In this document: positions 1 to 6,924 of the stretch, piece by piece | How the letters are laid out: each line of letters starts with the position of its first letter | Position numbering within the stretch: the stretch's first letter is position 1 | NCBI GenBank assembly: GCA_945903925.1 | Contig: CAMDPJ010000025.1 | Location: 1-15,389, forward strand | From: Chryseobacterium gleum | GTDB lineage: Bacteria > Bacteroidota > Bacteroidia > Flavobacteriales_C > GCA-002722245 | Direction of reading: 5' to 3' | Length of the DNA stretch: 15,389 bases | Position numbers and translations under genes: made by a program | Notes under the pieces: model-generated | Seen by the model: the letters and a program-made list of their open reading frames with translations, nothing else | What the model was told of the DNA's origin: nothing | Databases searched by the model: none

Positions 1-163
1 AAACCCCACCGTGAATCAATATAGTGTCACCTTCTTCACACTGCTGAATAGCCAAATTTATCGAACTTCCAGAAGACACAACTATAGTTTTACCTTGCGG
101 CGCAACGCAAGAAAAAACAAAAAATAAGGCGTATAAATAAAAGTAATATTTAGAAAAGCTCAT
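1..163 (-). CDS. NosD-like secreted beta-helix protein, N-terminal fragment
   Basis: The reading frame opens with ATG at 163 and is still open at the window edge, giving 54 codons. The first ~20 residues (MSFSKYYFYLYALFFVFSC) are a hydrophobic export signal. The cysteine at residue 19 could be a lipobox cysteine, though the preceding residues are not ideal. The mature start reads KTIVVSSGSSINLAIQQC followed by EEGDTILIHGGV. This is the usual opening of periplasmic or secreted right-handed parallel beta-helix proteins of the NosD type, where an 'xIQ.A...A..GDTI.V..G.Y' segment forms the first coil. NosD proper helps mature nitrous oxide reductase, but many family members in Bacteroidota have other or unknown roles, and no other nos gene is visible here. 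The family call rests on one motif and the specific function is not supported. An 8-bp inverted repeat lies directly upstream of the start codon. Confidence 0.6.
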   Translation of the reverse strand, partial: MSFSKYYFYLYALFFVFSCVAPQGKTIVVSSGSSINLAIQQCEEGDTILIHGGV

Positions 164-165
164 AG

Positions 166-186
166 GGTAAAAATACTCTTTTTACC
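166..186. repeat. AT-rich inverted repeat before the NosD-like start
   Basis: GGTAAAAA (166-173) and TTTTTACC (179-186) form a perfect 8-bp stem with a 5-base loop. It lies between the end of the pckA remnant and the ATG at 163. No T-run follows on the minus strand, so it is a poor intrinsic terminator. It could fold at the 5' end of the NosD-like mRNA or be chance in AT-rich DNA. Confidence 0.35.
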
Positions 187-188
187 TA

Positions 189-382
189 TCACTCAAAATT
201 TTGGTGATTTACTTTAAATTTCTCGACTAATTTTAATGCTGCAACTTTGCATTCTTCTTGATTTTTTCACGCATTTTTTGGGTGGAGAATAGCATTAGGA
301 ATTCTGGCACAAAATGATACATCTCTTGCTCTGTGCTTAACTTTGAAAGAGGAGGCAAAACACCAAATGCATCGGAAGTTAA
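189..382 (-). pseudogene. pckA: pckA remnant (ATP-type PEP carboxykinase), internally deleted
   Basis: Two pieces of phosphoenolpyruvate carboxykinase are joined on the minus strand. From 382 to about 308 the frame reads LTSDAFGVLPPLSKLSTEQ then EMYHFV. This matches the conserved 'F-L-T-A-D-A-F-G-V-L-P-P' stretch near the middle of ATP-dependent PEPCK. From about 306, in another frame, it reads IPNAILHPKNA, a TGA stop at 269-267, then KNQEECKVAALKLVEKF, ending at a TGA at 191-189. This resembles the family's C-terminus ('..I-L-x-P-[KR]-N-T-W..', then '..A..L...F..NF.KF'), and the stop falls where the family has Trp or Tyr. More than 100 codons are missing between the pieces, and everything upstream of the first is gone. 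The remnant begins at the codon after the stop of the M32 peptidase. It cannot encode a working enzyme. The identification is by recalled motifs, not alignment. Confidence 0.8.
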
Positions 383-1879
383 TTACTTCTCTTGATAAAT
401 CTTAGAATATTTAGTCTTCACATAATTCATGAAATATTCAAAATTCAAACCTTCACCAGTCACTTGTTCACAAATCTCCTCAGAGGTATATAAACGTCCC
501 TTCTCATGAATATTTTTACGCAACCATGACAGTAATTCTGCGGTTTCCTTTCGCTCAATTTTATCGTTCAATTGAGGTGTGTGTTTTTGTGCATGCGCAA
601 AAAACTGAGCGGCATAAAAACTACCGATAGAATAGGTAGGAAAATAGCCCAAACTACCATGCGACCAATGCACATCTTGCAGAACACCTAAGGTATTTGA
701 AGGCACATCTATGGCTAAATATTCTTTGTATTTTGCATTCCACAATTCAGGCAAATCTTTCACCTTAACTTTATCTTCCATCAAGGCTACTTCAATTTCA
801 AAACGAATTAACACATGCAAATGATAAGATATTTCATCGGCATTGGTTCTTATTAAACCTGGTTCTACTTTATTAATCGCTTTATAAAAATCTTGTAAAT
901 CTACTTTGCCAAAAACCTCAGGAAATGTCTTTTGAAATAAGGGATAATTTGCTTTCACAAAAGATAAACTTCTGCCTACGTTGTTTTCCCACAAACGCGA
1001 TTGAGATTCGTGAATTCCAAGTGAAGCAGAATTACCTTGCGGCAAACCAAAATGCTCTGGCAACAAGCCTTGCTCGTAAAGCGCGTGGCCGCCTTCATGC
1101 AAAGCACTCCAAATCAATTCCGATAAATTCTTCTCGTCGGCGCGGGTAGTAATTCTAACATCTGTTGGATGTAAACCAATACTAAAAGGATGAGAAGAAT
1201 AATCTTGTCTTCCGGCTGTGAAATCATATCCCATTTGCTTCAATAATTCAATGCTTATATCCCACTGTTTTTGCTTTTCGTAATGTTGATTCAAGCAAGT
1301 ATCATCTACTTGTTTTTTCTGCAATAAAGAATTGTAAAAAGGAACCAATTCTTCTTTCACTTTGGCAAAAATAACTTTAAGTTTTGCTGTGGTCATTCCT
1401 GGTTCGTAAGAGTCTAACAAAGCATCGTAAGGATGTTCTTTATAACCAATAATTTCTGCCGATTCTTTGCTCAATGCTACAATTTGTTCTAGACTTTTTT
1501 CAAACAAAGAGAAATCATTTTGGGTCTTGGCCTGATGCCATTTGCCAAAAGCTTCGCTAATAATGTGCGATTGCTTTTCTACAAACTCTTTCGAGAATTT
1601 TTTTTGCTTTTGAATATCTACAAATACTTTTTCAACATTGATTTTTTGTTCAGCATTTAAAGAAGCATCTTTTTGCAAATCTGCCACCAAATTTTCAAAA
1701 TCTACATTGGTGAATTTTTCATGCAATAAAGAAGATATAAAGGCATTTTGCTGTGCTCGAATCCCTTCTGCTTTCGATGGTTTATACACCTCATTATCCC
1801 ACGCCAGCAATCCGCCAATACTACCTATCACAGCCAACTCATTCATTTGCTCTTGAAACTTCTCGTAATTATTTTTCAT
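383..1879 (-). CDS. M32-family metallocarboxypeptidase (carboxypeptidase Taq type)
   Basis: This is a 498-residue zinc carboxypeptidase, the normal size for family M32. It removes C-terminal residues from peptides in the cytoplasm; no signal peptide is present. The family motifs occur in order: HPF at 230-232, DVRIT at 240-244, the zinc site HEGGH at 261-265 (His261 and His265 bind zinc, Glu262 is the catalytic base), HESQSR at 290-295 (Glu291 is the expected third ligand), IRTNADE, and GVLQDVHWSHG towards the C-terminus. The gene looks intact. Its start overlaps the end of the upstream DUF423 gene by 11 bases, so the two are probably co-transcribed and translationally coupled. The gene ends directly against a pckA remnant, so whatever originally lay downstream has been lost. 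Confidence 0.95.
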   Translation of the reverse strand: MKNNYEKFQEQMNELAVIGSIGGLLAWDNEVYKPSKAEGIRAQQNAFISSLLHEKFTNVDFENLVADLQKDASLNAEQKINVEKVFVDIQKQKKFSKEFVEKQSHIISEAFGKWHQAKTQNDFSLFEKSLEQIVALSKESAEIIGYKEHPYDALLDSYEPGMTTAKLKVIFAKVKEELVPFYNSLLQKKQVDDTCLNQHYEKQKQWDISIELLKQMGYDFTAGRQDYSSHPFSIGLHPTDVRITTRADEKNLSELIWSALHEGGHALYEQGLLPEHFGLPQGNSASLGIHESQSRLWENNVGRSLSFVKANYPLFQKTFPEVFGKVDLQDFYKAINKVEPGLIRTNADEISYHLHVLIRFEIEVALMEDKVKVKDLPELWNAKYKEYLAIDVPSNTLGVLQDVHWSHGSLGYFPTYSIGSFYAAQFFAHAQKHTPQLNDKIERKETAELLSWLRKNIHEKGRLYTSEEICEQVTGEGLNFEYFMNYVKTKYSKIYQEK

Positions 1880-2273
1880 TCTTACTTAATTTTAATCCAT
1901 ACACTAACAAACATATCCATCCACATAGAAATAGCAACCCACCTATAGGCGTTATTGGGCCTAACACTTTCTTCCAAATTCCAAAATCCACAACTTCATG
2001 AAAGGCCAATAAATATAAGGAACCCGAGAACAACAGGATGCCAAACATGAATAATTTGAATGCTGTGTTTAATAATTTGTTCATATCTAATTTTACTGCC
2101 AATCCGATATACAAAACAGCTAAAGTATGAATCATTTGATACAACACGGCTTTGTTCCATATCAACAACTCTTTCTCCCCTACAATTTTAGTGAGTCCGT
2201 GCGCCCCAAATGCTCCCAAAACCACCCCTAAAAAGCCACTAATAGAAGCGAACACAATTGTTTTTCTCAACAT
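1869..2273 (-). CDS. DUF423 family small inner-membrane protein
   Basis: This 134-residue protein has about four hydrophobic segments. Its N-terminus contains the family's glycine-rich pattern FLGVVLGAFGAHGL, followed by KAVLYQMIHTLAVLY. That identifies DUF423 (the YgdD-like family), whose biochemical role is unknown. Length and topology are typical. It is the first gene of a likely two-gene unit with the M32 peptidase, with an 11-base overlap. It diverges from the plus-strand secreted-protein gene across 77 bases. On the minus strand, TATCTTCA lies about 20 bases ahead of the start and resembles a -7 element with one mismatch, but I found no convincing -33 partner. Confidence 0.9.
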   Translation of the reverse strand: MLRKTIVFASISGFLGVVLGAFGAHGLTKIVGEKELLIWNKAVLYQMIHTLAVLYIGLAVKLDMNKLLNTAFKLFMFGILLFSGSLYLLAFHEVVDFGIWKKVLGPITPIGGLLFLCGWICLLVYGLKLSKNEK

Positions 2274-2350
2274 AAATTCGTTCTTTCACTGAAGATAGGC
2301 AACTGATTAAGAATTGTTGCGTTCTTACACTACAAATTAATAACTAAACC

Positions 2351-2824
2351 ATGAAAAATAAAATTTTATCTATTCTGTTTCTTAGTTCAATGTTATGTTT
2401 TGCACAAGAAAAAGAACAAAAAAAATGTGAACTTACACATGCCTTTGGATTTAATGCAGGTATGACAACAGGAATAGGATTATCCTATCAAATGTACTCT
2501 AAAAACAAAATCGGATTTCAACTAAGTGCCGCACCATTCATCACCTCTTCCGATGATCAAAAACTTAATTTTGGATTTGCTGGTTTGTATAAACTTCGAG
2601 ACAAAGAAAGGGTGGATTTCCTTTCATATGTTGGCATAAAGTATATTTATAGCAGATATGTCTCAGAATATTACAGTAGCGACTTAGGAACATACGAAAA
2701 AAATGTATCTAACACCAATCAACTTAATTTAGGTATGGGTTTAGGTTTTGAGTACAACACAAAAAAAAGCCCGCTAGTAATTCAACTAACGGGCTTTTCT
2801 GTTATCCAAAAACTGAATTACTGA
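2351..2824 (+). CDS. Secreted, probable beta-barrel outer-membrane protein, unrecognised
   Basis: I do not recognise this 157-residue protein as a named family. It begins with a clear signal peptide (MKNKILSILFLSSMLCFAQ), probably cleaved near residue 18. The rest alternates polar and non-polar residues with many Gly and aromatic positions (FGFNAGMTTGIGLSYQMY, LNFGFAGLYKL, LGMGLGFEY), and it ends in Tyr. This pattern suits a small outer-membrane beta-barrel with perhaps six to eight strands. It converges with pnp and overlaps the pnp stop codon by 7 bases. The last ~20 codons are written through the hairpin that terminates pnp, so the C-terminus may be a truncated or newly acquired end rather than an ancestral barrel strand. 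Confidence 0.7.
   Translation: MKNKILSILFLSSMLCFAQEKEQKKCELTHAFGFNAGMTTGIGLSYQMYSKNKIGFQLSAAPFITSSDDQKLNFGFAGLYKLRDKERVDFLSYVGIKYIYSRYVSEYYSSDLGTYEKNVSNTNQLNLGMGLGFEYNTKKSPLVIQLTGFSVIQKLNY
2765..2798 (-). terminator. Intrinsic terminator of pnp, inside the convergent gene
   Basis: AAAAGCCCG (2765-2773) pairs with CGGGCTTTT (2790-2798). The stem extends through TAGT/ACTA after one C-A mismatch, with a 6-base loop. On the minus strand the stem is followed by eight T residues (A-run at 2761-2768), an excellent Rho-independent terminator 20 bases past the pnp stop. On the plus strand the tail is TTTTCTGTT, weaker but usable, so it may act in both directions. It lies wholly within the 3' coding end of the 2351-2824 gene. 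Confidence 0.9.
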
Positions 2825-4959
2825 GCTTCAGTTGTTCTTTCTGGTCTAGGAATCAAAGCCTTTTTAGATAATTTTAATTTACCTGTTCTAGCTTCAATCT
2901 CTAACAATTTAACTTTAATAATATCACCTTCTTTCGCTACAGTATTGATATCTTCAATTCTTTTGTGATCGAATTCAGAGATGTGTAATAAACCTTCTTT
3001 ACCCGGAAGAATTTCTACAACTGCTCCAAAAGCAAGAATAGCTTTCACTTTACCTTCGTAAACTTCACCAACAACAGCTTTAGCTGTCATTCCTTTAATT
3101 TTGTTCACTACAAAATCAATAGAATCTCTGTTGCTTCCAGAGATTGATACTTTACCTTGTTTGGTTTTCTCAATTTCCTCGATAGTGATTACAGTACCAG
3201 AAGTTTTTTGCAACTCTTGGATGTGTTTACCACCTGGTCCGATAATTAAACCAATAAACTCAGAATCAATCATTACACTTACCATTCTTGGCGCATGTGC
3301 TTTCAATTCTGTTTTAGGTGCAGAAAGTGTTTTCATCATTTCACCCAAGATATGCGCTCTTCCTTCTTTGGCTTGTTGTAAAGCTTTGGTTAGAATTTCA
3401 TAAGATAAACCTTGAATCTTGATATCCATTTGGCAAGCCGTAACACCATTTTTAGTTCCACAAACTTTAAAGTCCATGTCACCCAAATGATCTTCATCAC
3501 CTAATATATCAGACAATACTTCATACTTACCAGCACTATCGGCAATCAATCCCATGGCAATACCAGAAACCGGATTTTTAATTTGAATACCTGCATCCAT
3601 CAATGCTAAAGTTCCTGCGCAAACAGTAGCCATAGAAGATGAACCATTAGATTCTAAAATATCAGAAACAACGCGAATAGTATAAGGATTTGCTTCTCCT
3701 GTAGGAATAACTGGAGTTAATGCTCTTTGTGCCAAGTTACCATGGCCAACCTCTCTTCTTGAAGTTCCTCTTAAAGGTTTTGCTTCACCTGTGGAGAATG
3801 GAGGGAAATTGTAATGCAAATAGAATTTTTCTTCTTTCACAACAGAAACAGCGTCTAATCTTTGGTCGTCTAATTTAGTTCCCAAAGTTACCGTTGTTAA
3901 TGACTGCGTTTCACCTCTAGTAAAAATTGAAGAACCATGAGAAGAAGGCAAATAATCCACTTCGCACCAGATTGGTCTGATTTGATTTGGTTTTCTACCG
4001 TCTAAGCGAATTTGCTCATCTAACAATAATCTTCTTACAGCATTGTACTCAACATCGTGGAAATAAGTAGAGATTAATTTTCCTTTTGCTTTCAACTCTT
4101 CTTCAGAGAATCCTGCTTTAACTTCTTCTAATATTTTTTTGAAAGCTGCCGATCTATCGTGTTTCGCAGCCGCCGATTTGGCAACAGCATACACTTTAGC
4201 GTAAGCCTCTTTCTCAATTCTTGCTTTTAATTCTTCGTCTTTAGCAGCTGTTGGATAATCTCTTTTTACTTTTGATTTCTCCACTTTAGCAGCCAATCTA
4301 ACTTGCAAATCAACTTGTTTTTTAATCGCCTCATGCGCTGTTTTAATCGCCAAAATCATTTCTTCTTCAGAAATCTCCTTCATCTCCCCTTCTACCATCA
4401 GCACGTTGTCTTTATCGGCAGCGATAACCATGTCAATATCCGATTCTGCCAATTGTGCTTTAGTAGGATTAACAATAAACTGTCCGTTAATACGGCCAAT
4501 TTTCACTTCAGAAACCGGACCGTTGAAAGGTATATCAGAAACAGCCAAAGCAGCAGATGCAGCTAAACAAGCCAATGCATCAGGCAATATTCCTTCTTCG
4601 TAAGAAATCAAGCTAATGATAACTTGACACTCACATAAATAATCTTCTGGGAACATAGGACGCAGAGCGCGATCCACCAAACGACAAGTTAAAATCTCTA
4701 ACTCGTTCGGTCGGTTTTCTCTTTTGATAAATCCACCAGGCACTTTTCCTCCTGCCGAAAATTTCTCTTTGTATTCTACAGATAATGGAAAGAAATCTTG
4801 TCCGTCTTTCATTTCTCTGTTTGCTACCACAGTAGCCAACAACATGGTGTTACCCATGCGCACAACAACAGAACCACATGCCTGTTTTGCTAATTTTCCT
4901 GTTTCAATTGTGATGGTTCTTCCATCCTCTAATTGCAATGTTTCAATAATTGCTTGCAT
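2818..4959 (-). CDS. pnp: Polyribonucleotide nucleotidyltransferase (PNPase)
   Basis: This 713-residue enzyme phosphorolytically degrades mRNA from the 3' end and can add tails in reverse. Domains in order are an RNase PH-like core near the N-terminus, a helical linker, and a second RNase PH-like core containing PLRGTSRREVGHGNLAQRAL and SNGSSSMATVCAGTLALMDA. That core also has DILGDEDHLGDMDFKV, which carries the metal-binding aspartates. A KH domain follows with the GxxG loop IIGPGGKHIQE, then an S1 RNA-binding domain (VYEGKVKAILAFGAVVEI to the end). All catalytic parts are intact and the length is normal. It lies downstream of rpsO in the same direction with a 111-base gap, the widely conserved rpsO-pnp order. 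A hairpin terminator lies in the gap, so pnp may depend on read-through or a promoter not identified here. Confidence 0.98.
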   Translation of the reverse strand: MQAIIETLQLEDGRTITIETGKLAKQACGSVVVRMGNTMLLATVVANREMKDGQDFFPLSVEYKEKFSAGGKVPGGFIKRENRPNELEILTCRLVDRALRPMFPEDYLCECQVIISLISYEEGILPDALACLAASAALAVSDIPFNGPVSEVKIGRINGQFIVNPTKAQLAESDIDMVIAADKDNVLMVEGEMKEISEEEMILAIKTAHEAIKKQVDLQVRLAAKVEKSKVKRDYPTAAKDEELKARIEKEAYAKVYAVAKSAAAKHDRSAAFKKILEEVKAGFSEEELKAKGKLISTYFHDVEYNAVRRLLLDEQIRLDGRKPNQIRPIWCEVDYLPSSHGSSIFTRGETQSLTTVTLGTKLDDQRLDAVSVVKEEKFYLHYNFPPFSTGEAKPLRGTSRREVGHGNLAQRALTPVIPTGEANPYTIRVVSDILESNGSSSMATVCAGTLALMDAGIQIKNPVSGIAMGLIADSAGKYEVLSDILGDEDHLGDMDFKVCGTKNGVTACQMDIKIQGLSYEILTKALQQAKEGRAHILGEMMKTLSAPKTELKAHAPRMVSVMIDSEFIGLIIGPGGKHIQELQKTSGTVITIEEIEKTKQGKVSISGSNRDSIDFVVNKIKGMTAKAVVGEVYEGKVKAILAFGAVVEILPGKEGLLHISEFDHKRIEDINTVAKEGDIIKVKLLEIEARTGKLKLSKKALIPRPERTTEAQ

Positions 4960-4990
4960 ATTTATTTACTTTCTATAATTACGAAATAGG

Positions 4991-5005
4991 GGTTCATTTT
5001 GAACC
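4991..5005 (-). promoter_or_regulatory. Small hairpin in the pnp leader
   Basis: GGTTC (4991-4995) and GAACC (5001-5005) form a 5-bp stem with a 5-base loop, about 30 bases ahead of the pnp ATG. In other bacteria the pnp leader is structured and used for autoregulation. Whether this short stem has any such role is conjecture. Confidence 0.25.
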
Positions 5006-5018
5006 TTTTAATAAAGCC

Positions 5019-5049
5019 AAAAGGCAATTGGGAAATCCAATTGCCTTTT
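5019..5049 (-). terminator. Hairpin terminator after rpsO
   Basis: AAAAGGCAATTGG (5019-5031) and CCAATTGCCTTTT (5037-5049) give a perfect 13-bp stem with a 5-base loop, 22 bases past the rpsO stop. On the minus strand only four T residues follow, within the stem-derived TTTTGGC, so termination may be partial and leave read-through into pnp. On the plus strand five T residues end the stem, but no plus-strand gene leads into it. Confidence 0.8.
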
Positions 5050-5070
5050 TGTGCTGCATCCTTCAATGTG

Positions 5071-5340
5071 TTATTTTCTTAAGTCTAACTCCTTAATTAC
5101 AGCACGGTATCTTTCGATATCCTTGTTTTTAAGGTAGTTCAACAAACTTTTTCTTTGTCCAACCAACTTCAGTAACGAACGTTGAGTTACGAAATCTTTT
5201 TTGTGAGCCTTCAAGTGGTCTGTAAGGTGGTTGATTCTATGTGTAAACACAGCTACCTGCCCTTCAGTAGAACCAGTATTTTTTTCAGACTTTCCGAACT
5301 TTTTGAAAAGTTCTTTCTTTGTTTCAGTTGTCAATAACAT
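5071..5340 (-). CDS. rpsO: 30S ribosomal protein S15
   Basis: An 89-residue S15, the standard length. It binds the central domain of 16S rRNA and helps assemble the small-subunit platform. Family marks include STEGQVAVFTHRINHLTDHL, the central HKKDFVTQRSLLKLVGQRK helix-turn segment, and LLNYLKNKDIERYRAVIKEL near the end. It is the first gene of the conserved rpsO-pnp pair. A good Bacteroidetes promoter lies just upstream and predicts a leader of only about 20 bases. That leaves little room for the large pseudoknot leader known for E. coli rpsO. Confidence 0.98.
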   Translation of the reverse strand: MLLTTETKKELFKKFGKSEKNTGSTEGQVAVFTHRINHLTDHLKAHKKDFVTQRSLLKLVGQRKSLLNYLKNKDIERYRAVIKELDLRK

Positions 5341-5365
5341 TTCTTCTATTTTTAAAAACGGAGGA

Positions 5366-5395
5366 CAAAGATATACAAATGTTTTTATTTTCCAA
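5366..5395 (-). promoter_or_regulatory. Promoter of rpsO-pnp
   Basis: On the minus strand, TATCTTTG (5373-5366) fits the Bacteroidetes -7 consensus TAnnTTTG exactly. TTG (5395-5393) lies 19 bases upstream as the -33 element. Transcription should begin near 5360, about 20 bases before the rpsO ATG. Confidence 0.8.
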
Positions 5396-5565
5396 GTACT
5401 TAGCTTTGCTTTTTATAGCAAAAAGTTGCTTAAAGAGTCCAAAATCAAAAACCTATGCGTAAAACAGGTATGCTTTACTTGCTATTATTACCTTTTAGCA
5501 CTTTCACGCACATCCTTAAATATATATATTTTCATTGTAGACATAAGAATAAAATGAAATGGCAC

Positions 5566-5595
5566 TTTGATATTTAAAAAAATACCCTATCTTTG
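5566..5595 (+). promoter_or_regulatory. Promoter of rpsP
   Basis: TTTG (5566-5569) and TATCTTTG (5588-5595) are separated by 18 bases and match the Bacteroidetes -33/-7 pattern (TTTG and TAnnTTTG). The start of transcription is expected near 5600, giving a leader of about 50 bases. That leader contains a small GGCT/AGCC stem (5621-5633), which might be part of a ribosomal-protein leader, though this is weak. Confidence 0.8.
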
Positions 5596-5651
5596 TCGCC
5601 CTTATTAAAAATTTATAACCGGCTCGTGCAGCCAACTTTAAAAACCACATT

Positions 5652-6266
5652 ATGGCAACAACAATTAGATTACAAAGACAAGGAAAGAAAAAGGCAGCTA
5701 TCTATCATGTAGTAATTGCTGACTCTCGTTCTGCAAGAAATGGTAAATTCATTGAGAAATTAGGAACTTTCAATCCTAACGTTAATCCTCCTGCAGTTAT
5801 CCTTGATTTCAACAGAGCTCTTTATTGGACTAAAACAGGCGCTGAACCTAGTGATGCAGTTAGAACTATTCTTTCAACAGCTGGTGTTTTAATGAAAAAA
5901 CACTTAGATGGTGGAGTAACTAAAGGTGCATTAACCCAAGAACAAGCCGAGGCAAAATTTACTGCTTGGTTGGAAGGTAAAAACAGTACAAACGATAAAA
6001 CTGCGAAATCTTTAAGCTCTGCTAAAGCAGATGCTAAAAAGAAAGCATTAGAAGCTGAAAAAGCTGTTAGCTCTGCAAAAGCTCAAGCAATTGCTGCTAA
6101 GGTAGCTGCTGCTGAAGCTTCTGCCGCTGCTGAACAAGTTGCTAGCGAAGAAGTAACTGCCACTGCAGATGTTACTGCTGAGCAAGTAGTTGTAACTGAA
6201 GAGGTTTCTGCTGAGGCAACGCCTGAAGTTCCTACTGCTGAGGCTGAGGCTCCTGCGGCACAATAA
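5652..6266 (+). CDS. rpsP: 30S ribosomal protein S16 with long Ala/Glu-rich C-terminal tail
   Basis: The first ~85 residues are a standard S16 (ATTIRLQRQGKKKAAIYHVV, ADSRSARNGKFIEKLGTFNP), needed for 30S assembly at the 5' domain of 16S rRNA. The protein is 204 residues, against about 80-90 for most bacterial S16. Residues ~105-204 form a low-complexity extension: first Lys/Ala-rich and probably helical (SAKADAKKKALEAEKAVSSA), then Ala/Glu/Val/Thr/Pro-rich and acidic (EEVSAEATPEVPTAEAEAP). Extended S16 tails occur in Bacteroidota; the role is unknown. GCT-rich alanine codons make long open frames on the opposite strand, which are not genes. In many bacteria rimM follows rpsP, but here a terminator and an IS remnant follow. 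Confidence 0.96.
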   Translation: MATTIRLQRQGKKKAAIYHVVIADSRSARNGKFIEKLGTFNPNVNPPAVILDFNRALYWTKTGAEPSDAVRTILSTAGVLMKKHLDGGVTKGALTQEQAEAKFTAWLEGKNSTNDKTAKSLSSAKADAKKKALEAEKAVSSAKAQAIAAKVAAAEASAAAEQVASEEVTATADVTAEQVVVTEEVSAEATPEVPTAEAEAPAAQ

Positions 6267-6347
6267 TATTCTATCCAAATCAAACAAAAAGCCCCTCTGA
6301 ATTTCAAGGCCACTGAAGAAGTAGTTCTTTTTTAGAGAGATTAAAAA

Positions 6348-6388
6348 AAAAGCGATTAAGGTTAAAGAAATTTTCCTTAATCGCTTTT
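6348..6388 (+). terminator. Intrinsic terminator of rpsP
   Basis: AAAAGCGATTAAGG (6348-6361) pairs perfectly with CCTTAATCGCTTTT (6375-6388), a 14-bp stem with a 13-base loop. The tail is T-rich (TTTTCTGTTTTT). It lies about 80 bases after the rpsP stop. The A-run before the stem (6343-6351) would give a T-run on the minus strand, so it could also stop transcription coming from murF through the IS remnant. Confidence 0.9.
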
Positions 6389-6394
6389 CTGTTT

Positions 6395-6924
6395 TTAGAT
6401 GATTTTTGATTTATTGTTTTTGATTTGCTTAAAAAACACTTTTAGTCGAGGGTTTTCAGTCGGTTTCTATGCTTTTATATGCTCTTTGATGTTATATTTA
6501 GTATTCTTTTAGTTTACTGTGAAAATGTCTATGGATCCTTACATTTGCATGCTGTGTAGGTCGCATGATATTGCTATTGCATAACCGTGTACATTTTTTA
6601 ATTCACTGTTTTTTGCTTCTATTTCATACCCATGCTTCGCTTTGTCTTTAAAGTATTATTTTTCTTGAAAATACATTTGATCTTGATGCAGATTTGATTT
6701 TATTGATGCCGAGTAAGATTTTGACTGCGCGCCATCTTTGTAACAAATATCTTTTAGAGTGTGCATGTTGTATTTAATAGCAAATACTTGAACAGAAGTA
6801 TCGAACTTTCTGCCTTGCGACCATTATCCAAACAGTATTTGTGTACCAAATCTTCGTAGATAAATGAAAAATCTATCAAATCATTAATCTTTCTCAATAG
6901 ATTTTCCTTCGGAACTATCAAGTC
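6395..6924 (-). pseudogene. Degenerate IS1182-type transposase remnant
   Basis: This fills most of the 662-base gap between rpsP and murF. On the minus strand, 6924-6757 encodes DLIVPKENLLRKINDLIDFS, then FIYEDLVHKYCLDNGRKAES and LLFKYLLL. This is the N-terminal DUF772 domain of IS1182-family transposases ('VPKDHLLRKI...IDFSFI....YC.DNGR'). A TAA at 6756-6754 ends that frame. In another frame, from about 6755 to 6395, KDICYKDGAQSKSY leads into YFKDKAKHGYEIEAKNSELK and NVHGYAIAISCDLHSMQM, then GSIDIFTVN. This is the family's C-terminal 'IEAKNAELK.RHGYD...G..GM.MQGA...F.VNLK' end. The middle, with most of the catalytic core, is missing. Four further stops begin at 6658, 6541, 6511 and 6469 (minus strand). 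The element cannot transpose. I found no terminal inverted repeats or target duplication. Confidence 0.85.

Larger units (their letters stand above)
5341..5651. other. Divergent rpsO-rpsP control region
   Basis: These 311 bases separate divergently transcribed rpsO and rpsP. They hold one promoter for each gene (entered separately) and about 170 bases of AT-rich DNA between them. A 40-codon frame at 5455-5577 (MRKTGMLYLLLLPF...) overlaps the rpsP promoter and has no support as a gene. I see no other gene, RNA or repeat of note. Confidence 0.6.

Noticed and set aside
925..1948. Several plus-strand frames of 66-82 codons opposite the M32 peptidase and DUF423 genes
   Set aside because: They are antisense to well-supported genes, have no recognisable protein pattern and look like by-products of codon bias.
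4303..4978. Plus-strand frames opposite pnp
   Set aside because: Shadows of the pnp coding sequence with no independent support.
5455..5577. 40-codon plus-strand frame with a hydrophobic stretch in the rpsO-rpsP region
   Set aside because: It overlaps the rpsP promoter and has no ribosome-binding signal or recognisable homologue.
6048..6313. Minus-strand Ala/Ser-rich frames opposite the S16 tail
   Set aside because: GCT and GAA repeats of the Ala/Glu-rich tail read in reverse give open frames automatically; no start context or family match.
6267..6342. Possible second small hairpin (AAGAA/TTCTT plus T-run) before the main rpsP terminator
   Set aside because: The stem is only 5 bp of A-T-rich pairs, too weak to call beside the 14-bp terminator that follows.
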